Shown: in pieces, positions 16,401-25,090 of the stretch
Position numbering within the stretch: the stretch's first letter is position 1
How the letters are laid out: every line of letters starts with the position of its first letter
Assembly: GCA_029260455.1 (NCBI GenBank)
Contig: JAJDDF010000006.1
Coordinates: forward strand, 434,001-498,000
DNA from: Phycisphaerales bacterium
GTDB taxonomy: Bacteria > Planctomycetota > Phycisphaerae > Phycisphaerales > UBA1924
Reading direction: 5' to 3'
Length of the DNA: 64,000 nucleotides
Notes under the pieces: model-generated
Databases searched by the model: none
Seen by the model: the letters and a program-made list of their open reading frames with translations, nothing else
What the model was told of the DNA's origin: nothing
Translations under genes and position numbers: made by a program

Positions 16401-18167
16401 TCAATGCCCGGCAAGGATCGCGGGGATGTCAGCAAGGTGGTTGCGGAGCTCTGTGGGCGTCAGCGAGCCGCGCCAGGTGAGGTATGAGGCGGCGCAGTCG
16501 AAGCCGCACGCGGTTGCGATGGTGCCCGTCGCGCCGGAGCCGCCGCCGCCGGTTGCAGATGCGGTGCAGGAACAGTCGGTGCCGAACTTGAAGAGCAATC
16601 CTTGCAGATCAGAGAGATCGACTTCGTTATTGAAGTTGAAATCACCTACAAGCGGACACGTCGATGATGTTCCAAAGGCAAACAGCATTAACTGTAAATC
16701 TTGCAAGTCGACCGTGCCGCTGCCATCGATGTCTTCAGGACAGTTGCCGCCGGTGGTGAACGTGTACGCGTAGTCCGTGATCGGCGCATTCTGGATTGAT
16801 TGAACAAAGCTCTCAAGCTGGTTCACGCCGCTTGTGATGGGACGAACGCGATACTCATACCCGTTCGGCACGACAAATGTTGGGCTGACCAACAGCCCAC
16901 GCGCCGTCGCATTCGAGGCTGTCGTAAAACACCCATCCGGGACGGCCACCCAGTTGCCTGGATTGCACTTCGTCCGCCGTTCCCAAATCACTGGGTTACC
17001 GCCAGAGAAAGTGACCGGACCATAGTGCTCCACGTCAACCACGAGGTTTGGCCCCGAAGGCGGGACAATCACGTTGCTACCACCAGCCGGCATACTGTTC
17101 TCGTCATGCACTGTGAAGGGCACGAGGCCAACCGCCCCGCCACCGATCACTGCAGAGGTCTCAGGGTATTCCGGCCCTGCCAAGAGCGAGGGCCCCAGAT
17201 TGACTTGGCCCGCCCATGACGATGTGAACGGCGCGAACGCGCCAATCGTGATCTGCCCGTTGATGCCGCCGGTCTTGAACTGCCACTCGGCGCCGGCAAC
17301 AACCTCAGCGAGGCTGCTTCCGGTGAATACTGTGCCATTCATATCACCCTCGACCACCAGCACGGAGGGCCCGTCGGCACACCTGATCGCACCGTTGAGG
17401 TTGCCGGTTCCCCCGTTTGCGTTGGTGATCACGACGCTGCCGACGCTCACCTGCTCGACCAGCAGTTGGCCCGTGATCAAACTCCCCAACTCACCTACCG
17501 AGAGATTGTCGATGGTGCCGCCAACCCGGAACTGCCCCGCTGGCAAGGTCTTCCCGACAATCGTGACGTTGTCCACGACGCCATCGCCAATGAACGGCGA
17601 CGAAGGAAGCCCCGTTGATCGCACCGTAATCGAGTTCGTCAAGTCTCCACCGACAAACAAACCGGTGAGTTGGGCTGCCGCGACCGGGCTCGTTGATGGG
17701 CTCAGGGTCATCGGACCGACGATGCTGCCAGTGAGGGTCATGTTGTTGATTTTGGCAAGTGCCGGTCCGGACACTGCACCCAGATCTCCGGCAATGCGGA
17801 ACGCCTCGAGCGTTATGGCCCCCGGCAACACATGACCCGTAATCGACGTGATCGACTCAATCCCCGCTGGATCTTGTGCGGGCGTCGCGCCGCGAAGCTC
17901 AACGGTCATGGGCTCGCCCACATCTTGATTGTCAATGGTGATGGCACCAATCGGTTGGCCGTTGAGCACATGGACCACAATCGAGCCAGGCAAGGCGTCC
18001 TGAACAAATGTTCCGACGATGTCTATGTCTGCCTTCCCCTGCGCATTGATCGTGCAGTTGAGCGTCACGTTGCTCGAACTGGCCACCGTGATGTTGGGAC
18101 AGACCGCTGTCGCGGTCGTTGCGCAAAGAGCAATCGCCCCTGCGGAAAACAGTGAATACTTCATCAT
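16401..18167 (-). CDS. Exported beta-repeat protein with dockerin-like repeats
   Basis: 588 aa. Signal peptide about residues 1-21 (ends TATAV). The first ~380 residues are beta-rich repeats ('NVTIVGKTLPAGQFRVGG', 'NLSVGELGSLITGQLLVEQ' types), suggesting a beta-solenoid. Two dockerin type I-like calcium loops follow: DIDGSGTVDLQDLQLMLFAFG and, about 25 residues later, DFNFNNEVDLSDLQGLLFKFG. A Cys- and Gly-rich tail ends the protein. The start codon overlaps the stop of the FGE-like gene (ATGA, 18164-18167), so both are probably made together. Cell-surface attachment through the dockerin-like pair is an inference. Confidence 0.82.
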   Translation of the reverse strand: MMKYSLFSAGAIALCATTATAVCPNITVASSSNVTLNCTINAQGKADIDIVGTFVQDALPGSIVVHVLNGQPIGAITIDNQDVGEPMTVELRGATPAQDPAGIESITSITGHVLPGAITLEAFRIAGDLGAVSGPALAKINNMTLTGSIVGPMTLSPSTSPVAAAQLTGLFVGGDLTNSITVRSTGLPSSPFIGDGVVDNVTIVGKTLPAGQFRVGGTIDNLSVGELGSLITGQLLVEQVSVGSVVITNANGGTGNLNGAIRCADGPSVLVVEGDMNGTVFTGSSLAEVVAGAEWQFKTGGINGQITIGAFAPFTSSWAGQVNLGPSLLAGPEYPETSAVIGGGAVGLVPFTVHDENSMPAGGSNVIVPPSGPNLVVDVEHYGPVTFSGGNPVIWERRTKCNPGNWVAVPDGCFTTASNATARGLLVSPTFVVPNGYEYRVRPITSGVNQLESFVQSIQNAPITDYAYTFTTGGNCPEDIDGSGTVDLQDLQLMLFAFGTSSTCPLVGDFNFNNEVDLSDLQGLLFKFGTDCSCTASATGGGGSGATGTIATACGFDCAASYLTWRGSLTPTELRNHLADIPAILAGH

Positions 18168-19135
18168 GTCCTTCGCTTTCTGTGGGCAATGTGAATTGCG
18201 CCCAGAAGCACAACCATTGTGCTTGCGGGCGCTGGAACTGTTGTTGCAACTCGAAATCCGAATAGCGTTTGCACGGGAAAACCGATTGCAATGCCAGCGT
18301 CAAGGCGATCGTTGCTGATTCCCAACGATTGGCCTGAACTGACAAACTGCCGACCGCCGAATGGGTCGAAACCGTTGCCCAGCCACTCGATGACGTTTCC
18401 CGAAACATCGAGCAGTCCATAGGGCGTGAAGACATCCGGATAGAATCCGATGTCGAACGGCGGGTCCAGGGGCGCCGAATCGAGGGCATCGGTTTCGCCA
18501 AAGGTCGGGGCAATATCGCTGCTGTTGGGGTATTGCCAGTAGCCGCCCTGACCTGCGCCATTTCGGTTGGGGTCGTAGTAGACCGCCTTGATCCACTCGT
18601 CATAACTGGGCAGCCAATATTTGGCACCGGGTGAGGGCTCACGCTGATCGAGGAAGTTGCCGTTCTCGTCGCGCACAAAGGTCGAGGTGTCATAGACGCC
18701 GGTCTCGAACGCCTCGGCGGTGAGGGCCTTGTCATTGTGCAGCCAGTTCATGTAGCGGGCGGCGTAGCGCCAGGCGACTTCGACGCCGGTCTGTTCGCGC
18801 CCTTCAATGTGGAAGATCGTGCCATCCGGGCGCACGAAACCGACCGAGGACAAGAAGTCCTGGCTGCGGAAGTCGGTGAAGGGAGCGTATGCATCGACGA
18901 ACTCAAACCACTGATTCACCGTGATCGGTGAGCGCGTGATGCGGAAGGCCTGATCCACACCGCCGACCTGCCGGTTCGGATGGGTCGGTACTTCACTCGG
19001 AATCGTGTCTCGGTTGCCGGCGTCACCAACCGTGACCCAGTCAAAGCCGGCATCGATCGTGCCTGCATGGGCGGCGGTCGCCAACGCGATCAGCATTCCA
19101 ATACCCACACTGCACTTGGTTCGTAACCTGCGCAT
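18164..19135 (-). CDS. Exported FGE/SUMF-fold protein lacking catalytic cysteines, PEP-CTERM-like tail
   Basis: 323 aa, with GGAG seven bases before the ATG. Signal peptide about residues 1-24 (ends AHAGT). The domain is the formylglycine-generating-enzyme/sulfatase-modifying-factor fold: ITRSPITVNQWFEFVDAY, AWRYAARYMNWLH, YWLPSYDEWIKAVYYD and the hallmark YGLLDVSGNVIEWLGNG. The mature protein has no Cys at all, so the copper-binding cysteine pair of true FGEs is missing and sulfatase activation is not expected. The C-terminus (VPAPASTMVVLLGAIHIA then HRKRR) looks like a PEP-CTERM anchor. It overlaps the next exported gene by 4 bases. Confidence 0.83.
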   Translation of the reverse strand: MRRLRTKCSVGIGMLIALATAAHAGTIDAGFDWVTVGDAGNRDTIPSEVPTHPNRQVGGVDQAFRITRSPITVNQWFEFVDAYAPFTDFRSQDFLSSVGFVRPDGTIFHIEGREQTGVEVAWRYAARYMNWLHNDKALTAEAFETGVYDTSTFVRDENGNFLDQREPSPGAKYWLPSYDEWIKAVYYDPNRNGAGQGGYWQYPNSSDIAPTFGETDALDSAPLDPPFDIGFYPDVFTPYGLLDVSGNVIEWLGNGFDPFGGRQFVSSGQSLGISNDRLDAGIAIGFPVQTLFGFRVATTVPAPASTMVVLLGAIHIAHRKRRT

Positions 19136-19218
19136 GACGTTGCTCCAACTTCATTATGAGCCCGGTTTCGACAAAAGGTTTCCGGACCTTCGGATTTTCC
19201 CGTGCAATGTTCAGATTA

Positions 19219-19232
19219 CCCCCGATCGGGGG
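19219..19232. promoter_or_regulatory. Perfect 14-bp palindrome upstream of the FGE-like gene
   Basis: CCCCCGATCGGGGG, a fully symmetric sequence about 85 bases upstream of the FGE-like start and next to the heptamer array. It could be an operator or a short hairpin; no direct evidence distinguishes them. Confidence 0.4.
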
Positions 19233-19241
19233 ACATGCAAG

Positions 19242-19281
19242 CACGAACAGCGTGCGAACGCGATGCAAACAACATGCGAAC
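19242..19281. promoter_or_regulatory. Four heptamers with exact 11-bp period
   Basis: CACGAAC (19242), TGCGAAC (19253), TGCAAAC (19264) and TGCGAAC (19275) are separated by 4-base spacers, so the same DNA face is presented about once per turn. A degenerate fifth unit (CGCAACG, 19286) may follow. The array lies about 107-147 bases upstream of the FGE-like gene, in the nuoD/FGE gap. Heptamer repeats with 4-bp spacers are typical of winged-helix activators that bind in tandem (the SARP pattern); the regulator is unknown. Confidence 0.5.
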
Positions 19282-19349
19282 AGGGCGCAACGTCTACATT
19301 TGTATGTATGAAGAGGAGACAGGGGTGAGATGCGGGCGTTCCCAAAGAC

Positions 19350-19370
19350 CGACAGGCCAGACGCCTGTCG
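19350..19370 (-). terminator. Hairpin downstream of nuoD
   Basis: A perfect 8-bp stem (CGACAGGC / GCCTGTCG, 5-base loop) lies 12 bases past the nuoD stop on the minus strand. Only a weak T tract follows (GTCTTTGGG), so it may be a transcript-end stabiliser rather than an efficient terminator. Confidence 0.5.
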
Positions 19371-19381
19371 CACCAGACCGA

Positions 19382-20671
19382 CTACCGATCCAACTCCGCC
19401 GCCACAATATTGAGGCTGCCGATGATCGCCACGATGTCGGACAGCAAATGGCCCTCGGCCATGCGGGCGACGACTTGATAGTTGATGAAGCTGGGCGGAC
19501 GGGTGCGGGTGCGCCAGGGGCGCGGGCCGCCATCGGCGACGACGAAGTACCCGAGTTCGCCATTTGCGGTTTCGTTGGCGCCATAGACCTCGGCGGCGGG
19601 CGTTTCCCAGCCGCGGTTGCTCATGATGAGTTCGAAATGCTGGATGAGGCCTTCGATGGAGCCATAGACATCGGATTTGTCGGGCTTGACGAACTTGCCG
19701 TCGGCGAAGGTGTCGAGGGGCCCGCCGGGAATAGTGTCGATGAGCTGGCGGATGATGTGCGCCGATTGTTTCATCTCTTCGAGGCGCACATGGAAGCGTG
19801 CGTAGCAATCACCATCTTCATGGACAATAACCTTGAAATCGACCGCTTCTGCGCCTTGTCCATCCCAATTCTCTGCATAGCACAGGTAGGGTTCATCCTT
19901 GCGCAGGTCGCGGATGACGCCGGAGCCGCGCGCGACAGGGCCAGAAAGTGACCACGCGATTGCTTCGTCATGGGAAATCGTGCCGACACCATCGGTGCGG
20001 TCGATAAAGATGCGGTTGCGCAGGAGCAGTGTTTCAATATCTTTCAGCGCGCCTGGCAGATGGACATCGATAAAGGTCTTGACCATTTTCTTGAAGACCG
20101 ATTCATCGGGCAGGTCCTGCATAGCGCCGCCGACGCGGGTCCAGTCTGGGTGATAGCGCTGGCCTGAGATGAAATCGCAGATGTCATAGATGTATTCGCG
20201 CTGGTTGAAGCCATAGAGGAAGCCGGTGATGCCGCCGACATCGAGGGCAGCAGCGCCGCAGCACAGCAAGTGATCCTGAATGCGTGCAAGTTCTGCCATG
20301 ATGGTGCGGAGGACTTTGCAGCGCGGTGTGATATCAACGCCGAGCAGTTTCTCGACCGCGTGATGCCAGCAGATGTCATTGGCAATGGGCGAGAGATAGT
20401 TCATGCGGCTAACGATGGTGACGTACTGGTTGTAGTCCATGTGCTCGCCGAGTTTTTCAAACCCAGAGTGCAGGTAGCCAATGTGAGGCGTGCAGCGCGC
20501 GATGCGTTCTCCGTCGAGTTCGAGGACCAGGCGCAGGGTGGTGTGGGTGGCGGGGTGTTGGGGTCCGAAATTGAGCACCCACCGATCACCGGTGTCGATG
20601 TGGTTGTCGAGGTAGTCAATGGATTCGACGTCAGTGTCGTAACCGCGATCTGGACGGAGCAGGTAAGGCAC
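19382..20671 (-). CDS. nuoD: NADH-quinone oxidoreductase subunit D
   Basis: 429 aa. This is the 49-kDa-type subunit of complex I that lines the quinone-binding cavity. Recognisable family segments are NFGPQHPATHTTLRLVLEL, HIGYLHSGFEKLGEHMDYNQ, the RIQDHLL helix and GELGYFVVADGG near the end. The start is a GTG at 20671 with AAGGAG ten bases upstream; the nearby ATG is out of frame. It appears as a stand-alone nuo gene: no nuoC is upstream, and a hairpin plus a new regulatory region separate it from the following genes. Confidence 0.97.
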   Translation of the reverse strand: MPYLLRPDRGYDTDVESIDYLDNHIDTGDRWVLNFGPQHPATHTTLRLVLELDGERIARCTPHIGYLHSGFEKLGEHMDYNQYVTIVSRMNYLSPIANDICWHHAVEKLLGVDITPRCKVLRTIMAELARIQDHLLCCGAAALDVGGITGFLYGFNQREYIYDICDFISGQRYHPDWTRVGGAMQDLPDESVFKKMVKTFIDVHLPGALKDIETLLLRNRIFIDRTDGVGTISHDEAIAWSLSGPVARGSGVIRDLRKDEPYLCYAENWDGQGAEAVDFKVIVHEDGDCYARFHVRLEEMKQSAHIIRQLIDTIPGGPLDTFADGKFVKPDKSDVYGSIEGLIQHFELIMSNRGWETPAAEVYGANETANGELGYFVVADGGPRPWRTRTRPPSFINYQVVARMAEGHLLSDIVAIIGSLNIVAAELDR

Positions 20672-20924
20672 GGCGTGGCATCTCCTTGGCGCTTGAGGGT
20701 CCGAGTATAGACGGAGTGCGGTTGCGATTGGGAGAGGACCTTACGAGAGGTGGGGTTGTGCGGGCTGGGCAGGGCGCGGGGCGGGCGCGATCAGGGCAAG
20801 GCGTGGATGGGAGTGGCGGGAGCGCCGATACCCGATTTCGAGCGTAACGGCGGTGCCGCGGGAGGCGTCGCAGGGGTTGCGCATGGACCTCTAGCCACCT
20901 TTAGTGCGCAAGGAGCGAACTGAA

Positions 20925-23342
20925 ATGACCCGCCGTACCGCCAAGTTGTCGTTGAATAGCTCATATCGTCCCGTGTTCGTGACCGCGATGGTGTCGGCGC
21001 TTGCCGCTGGGGTTCTCCCCGGATGCACATCGTCGTCCGGGTTCTCAGGTCGTCATGCGAATGCCTCGACCTATAAGACGCAGTACACAGCGCGCGATTA
21101 CGCAGCCCAGGCCAATAAGGCGGGTGTGAAGAATCCCGCGTTTGTTGATGTTGCCCAAACGATGGCAGCAAAGATTCAGGCGCAGCGTGAAGCCGCGTTT
21201 GATTCGATGAACACAATGAAGGGCCAGTTCAACTCTGCCTTTGCGGCGCAGAACGCCTCATTTGATGCGGCCTTAGCACAGAAGGAAGCTGGTCAGGTGA
21301 TGGCGCAGGGTGTGATTGATATGTTCGGTGCCAAGCTCGAAGAGATGCGCGCCGATGCCGATGCACTGCGCTTACAGAACGTCGGAGCAATGCAGCAGCG
21401 CAACGGCTCTGCTGCGGTCGCGATGCTTGACTGGCAACGCCAGTTCGATCTCATGTACGCCGAGGCGGACTACTTGTGGAGCGAATCAAAAGCTCAGTAT
21501 GAGGCGATGCTCGTAGAGCGTCAGGGCATTCTGGAGCGCGGTGAAGCGCAGCTCAAGCAGATGGAAGACGTCATTCGTCTGGCAGCCGAAAAATCGTCGC
21601 AGCGATACGCTTCCACCAAGGCACATGTCGACGCATCCCGGACGCAGGCGAATGCGCAGGTCAATTCTCTTGACCGGCAGATTACGGCACTCAAGGCTCA
21701 GCGCGAGGCGCGGTTGACAGGGCTTCGTCAACAAATTGATTCGATCAGCACCGGTGCGGGCATGGAAGTTGATGCCCTTCGCAAGCATGCCGCGGCCCTT
21801 GAGCAGACGACCACTGAAGCCGCGATGTCGCTGTCGCACGGCGCTGCAGACGCGGCCTTTGAAGTGAATCAGGCCGAGGCGCAGCGTTTGATGCAATCAG
21901 GCCAGCAGATTAAGCGTTCGTCGCAGGCTCAGGCCGAGCGCACGCGCTCTGATGCTTCAACACACTTTGCCCAGGCCAAGAGTGATTTTCAAGAAGAGCT
22001 TGAAGCCATCGATCGCTTTGTGACGCACAGCTCTGCGGAAATTGATTTCCGCCGCTCGCAGGCCAAGCAATTCGATAACAACCAGACGCAGTCAGTCATC
22101 AATCAGTGCAATGCATTGAGTGATCAGGTTGCTGTGGCCGCACGGAAGCGCACGAGCGAGGCGCAGCGCTGGTGGTCGATGCAGCAGTCTGAGCACGTCA
22201 ACCAGCTTGCCAAGGCCGATGCGATGGAGCACAAGGGCTTTGCTGATGGCGATGAACTGATCGCTCGCGGCGAAGCAGCGCTTCGGATGGCAGCGTCATA
22301 TCGCGAGGATGCCTATCAGGCCGCCGATGCGGATCGTCAGATCGCCGCCGCACGCATCCTTGGCTTTGCCTCTGGTGCGCAAGCGCTTGACGTCAGTTCT
22401 GATGCGCAGCTTGATCATCTGAACGCAGCAATTGAAGCCTTTGCGAAGAATTCACAGGCGGAACTCGAGGCGCTGGCCGCACGTCGCGAAGCCGCCAAGG
22501 TGCGTGGTGATGCAGAAGTGCAGCGTTTTCAGACGCAAGCGGACAGCGAAGTGAAGGCCAATGCTTCTGCCATTGATCAGATGCATGCACAGATCGATGC
22601 TGCCGAGGCGATGTTGTTTGCAGAACTCAACAAGCTTGGTCAGGCCGCCAACAGCTATCAGGCCATCGCAAAGGCAACGCATACACAGAGCATTGCTTCT
22701 GCGGAGGCGTTCAAAGCGATGGCAGAGTCATCAATGCATGAAATGCTTGCAGCCAGTGCGGCAGAATCCAAGATCGGTGAAGCGCAGGTTGTCTTTGCCC
22801 AGAAGATGCAGCAGGTGGCAAAGATGGCGGGCGATGTTGAAGCATCCAAGCAGTTAGTGAACAGCGGTTCGGAGTTTGCGTTTGCACTTGCAGACAATGC
22901 TCGCGCCAAGGCCGAGATTACTGCACGCGCGAACGCCGCCGAGGCCGCAGCCAAGTCGCAGATTGCCGCAGCCAATGCCAATGATCAGGCGTTGTGGTCA
23001 GCATTCAATCAGCAGCTTGCTCAGGCAAGTGTTCAGAATATCGACCCCGATGGCCAGTTCGGTGCTTCGCCGATTGATGATGCCATGTGGCCCACGGGTG
23101 CCGCGGCGGTTGCGTTCCGCACGTTGTCATCACAGGCTCTTGATCGCTTGCATGAGCAGGCGATGCAGTTCTCTGCCGCAGCGGGGGGTGCGTTCTGGTC
23201 GCCGATCAATTTGAACCGCGGGTATAGCTCATTCACCGCGCCGATCGATCCGAACTCGGCGTACGAATTCATCACCTGGCAGATTGATCCGGCGTCGGCC
23301 CCCGCGTCGACCCTGACCAACGTGCCGGTGAAGATCGACTGA
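20925..23342 (+). CDS. Large Ala/Gln-rich coiled-coil lipoprotein
   Basis: 805 aa from the ATG at 20925 (AAGGAG nine bases upstream); a GTG at 20904 is possible but unsupported. The N-terminus is a lipoprotein signal ending in the lipobox LPGC (Cys about residue 34) followed by a Ser/Gly tether. From about residue 65 to 720 the chain is nearly uninterrupted Ala-, Gln-, Glu- and Arg-rich helix with few prolines, expected to form very long coiled coils. The last ~80 residues change character (YSSFTAPIDPNSAYEFITW) and look globular. It is a monocistronic unit with its own terminator. No family recognised; a rod-like envelope spacer or tether would fit. Confidence 0.85.
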   Translation: MTRRTAKLSLNSSYRPVFVTAMVSALAAGVLPGCTSSSGFSGRHANASTYKTQYTARDYAAQANKAGVKNPAFVDVAQTMAAKIQAQREAAFDSMNTMKGQFNSAFAAQNASFDAALAQKEAGQVMAQGVIDMFGAKLEEMRADADALRLQNVGAMQQRNGSAAVAMLDWQRQFDLMYAEADYLWSESKAQYEAMLVERQGILERGEAQLKQMEDVIRLAAEKSSQRYASTKAHVDASRTQANAQVNSLDRQITALKAQREARLTGLRQQIDSISTGAGMEVDALRKHAAALEQTTTEAAMSLSHGAADAAFEVNQAEAQRLMQSGQQIKRSSQAQAERTRSDASTHFAQAKSDFQEELEAIDRFVTHSSAEIDFRRSQAKQFDNNQTQSVINQCNALSDQVAVAARKRTSEAQRWWSMQQSEHVNQLAKADAMEHKGFADGDELIARGEAALRMAASYREDAYQAADADRQIAAARILGFASGAQALDVSSDAQLDHLNAAIEAFAKNSQAELEALAARREAAKVRGDAEVQRFQTQADSEVKANASAIDQMHAQIDAAEAMLFAELNKLGQAANSYQAIAKATHTQSIASAEAFKAMAESSMHEMLAASAAESKIGEAQVVFAQKMQQVAKMAGDVEASKQLVNSGSEFAFALADNARAKAEITARANAAEAAAKSQIAAANANDQALWSAFNQQLAQASVQNIDPDGQFGASPIDDAMWPTGAAAVAFRTLSSQALDRLHEQAMQFSAAAGGAFWSPINLNRGYSSFTAPIDPNSAYEFITWQIDPASAPASTLTNVPVKID

Positions 23343-23404
23343 TCTTCGAATAGCGAAAGACTATTTGTGCTCGTGCTTTGGAGGAAAAAGCACGGGCAAG
23401 TAAG

Positions 23405-23437
23405 CGGCGCAGGGTGAATTACACCTGCGCCGTTTTT
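23405..23437 (+). terminator. Rho-independent terminator of the coiled-coil lipoprotein gene
   Basis: A perfect 9-bp GC-rich stem (CGGCGCAGG 23405-23413 with CCTGCGCCG 23424-23432) is followed by five Ts. A weaker 7-bp hairpin (CGTGCTT/AAGCACG) lies just upstream. The minus-strand side has no T run, so it serves the + gene. Confidence 0.88.
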
Positions 23438-23450
23438 GTGCGCATACGGG

Positions 23451-25031
23451 CTATGAACCCAACGGCTTCATCATCGGAAACGCGATAACATCGCGGATCG
23501 AACTTTGATTGGCAAGCAACATAATCAGGCGATCGATGCCCAGGCCCATGCCGCCCGCGGGGGGCATGCCAACCTTGAGTGCGTTGATAAAATCTTCATC
23601 GAAGGTGCGAAAGGTTGTTTCTTCATCGTCAACACCGGCAAGCTGTTCGCGGAACTTTGCTGCCTGTACATCGGGATCGTTGAGTTCGGTGTAGTGCGGC
23701 CCAATTTCCATGCCGCCAATGAATAGATCTGCGCGCTCGGCAAGTGATGCATCATCGTGTCTCGGGCGCGTGAGTGGGCTGAGCGCTGCGGGGTAATCAA
23801 TGATCCACGTCGGGCGACACGGGTCGAGCTTGGATTCTGCGAACTCTTCAAAGAGTGTGTTGACAAGAAACCAGTGGTCGAGCTCGACGCCTACTTCGGT
23901 GCGCATCTTCAAGTTTCGCAATTCGATTTCGGATCGCACTTTATCGCGCTCGGTCATTGCAAAGCCCAGATGCTTTTCGAAGAGCTCTGCGTAGGTCACG
24001 CGATCAAAGGGGCGCTCGTAGTCGATAGTGCCATCACGGAAGGGTAAAGTAGCTGCTTTTTTTGCAGAAACATCCCGTGCGGCGTGGCGCACAAGGTCTT
24101 CGGTGAGCGCCATCACGGTTTCGTAATTACCAAAGGCCTGATAGAGCTCAAGCATGGTGAACTCAGGGTTGTGCTGCTTGTCGAGGCCTTCGTTGCGAAA
24201 GTTTCGGTTGATCTCGAAGACACGCGGGAGGCCGCCCACAAGCAGGCGCTTGAGATACAACTCCGGTGCGACGCGCATATAGAGTTCGATATCAAGCGCG
24301 TTCATGTGGGTGATGAACGGGCGCGCTGCTGCGCCACCCGCCTGTGTTTGCAGCATGGGCGTTTCAACTTCCAGAAACCCGCGCTCGGTAAGAAAGGTGC
24401 GGATTGAAGAAATGACCCTACTGCGCAATTCAAGCACCTTCGTGGTGTGTGGGTTGGACCACATGTCGATATAGCGCTGGCGGTAGCGCAGCTCAATATC
24501 CTGAAGGCCCGAATGTTTTTCAGGCGGCGGCAGTAGACATTTTGCAGCTGGCTGAAGCGATATCGCCCAGCATGTGACCTCGCCGGTGCGCGTCATCATC
24601 AGCGGACCTTCGGCGATAACGATGTCGCCCAGGTCAGTTAGCTTGGCAAGTGCGAAGCCCTGTTCATCGCAATCTTTTTTGCTGACAGCGATCTGAAAGC
24701 TTTCGCGCGATGCATCGCGCAGATTCAACCAGATGAGTTTGCCGTTGTCGCGGTGCAGGACCACGCGCCCGGCAATGCGCAGGCGAGGTCGTTCGTCGCA
24801 CGAGGGGTCTTTGTGTTCCTTGAATGCGTTGTCGGCGGCCTCGTCATACTTGGCGTGTGCGCCAGCGAGAGAGAGAAGGTCGTCGGTCCTGCCGCCGTAG
24901 GGGCTGAGCCCGATAACGCGGGCTTCATCGCGCTTGGCCCGGCGCTGCGCCTCCAACTTGTGGACGTCGACGGGCTCATCGAGGGAGTGAGCTGGTGCTG
25001 GTGTGCCGGATTGAGGTGGACGAGGGGCCAT
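23451..25031 (-). CDS. lysS: Lysine--tRNA ligase (class II)
   Basis: 526 aa from the ATG at 25031; the open frame runs on to 25280 but that part is low-complexity Pro/Arg/Ser and is antisense to the start region of the divergent gene. An N-terminal OB-fold anticodon-binding domain (LRIAGRVVLHRDNGKLIWLNLRD split over residues about 70-170) precedes the class II core: motif 1 around FLTERGFLEVETPMLQ, motif 2 FEINRNFRNEGLD, motif 3 GGMGLGIDRLIMLL close to the C-terminus. Attaches lysine to tRNA-Lys. Confidence 0.96.
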   Translation of the reverse strand: MAPRPPQSGTPAPAHSLDEPVDVHKLEAQRRAKRDEARVIGLSPYGGRTDDLLSLAGAHAKYDEAADNAFKEHKDPSCDERPRLRIAGRVVLHRDNGKLIWLNLRDASRESFQIAVSKKDCDEQGFALAKLTDLGDIVIAEGPLMMTRTGEVTCWAISLQPAAKCLLPPPEKHSGLQDIELRYRQRYIDMWSNPHTTKVLELRSRVISSIRTFLTERGFLEVETPMLQTQAGGAAARPFITHMNALDIELYMRVAPELYLKRLLVGGLPRVFEINRNFRNEGLDKQHNPEFTMLELYQAFGNYETVMALTEDLVRHAARDVSAKKAATLPFRDGTIDYERPFDRVTYAELFEKHLGFAMTERDKVRSEIELRNLKMRTEVGVELDHWFLVNTLFEEFAESKLDPCRPTWIIDYPAALSPLTRPRHDDASLAERADLFIGGMEIGPHYTELNDPDVQAAKFREQLAGVDDEETTFRTFDEDFINALKVGMPPAGGMGLGIDRLIMLLANQSSIRDVIAFPMMKPLGS

Positions 25032-25090
25032 TGACGGGCATGCTACCTTTGTGTGAGGCAGAGACACGGAATATGACCAGGAGAAAAACA

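Noticed and set aside
19202-19951. 249-aa + strand ORF
   Set aside because: Mostly antisense to nuoD, whose conserved motifs are unmistakable on the minus strand.
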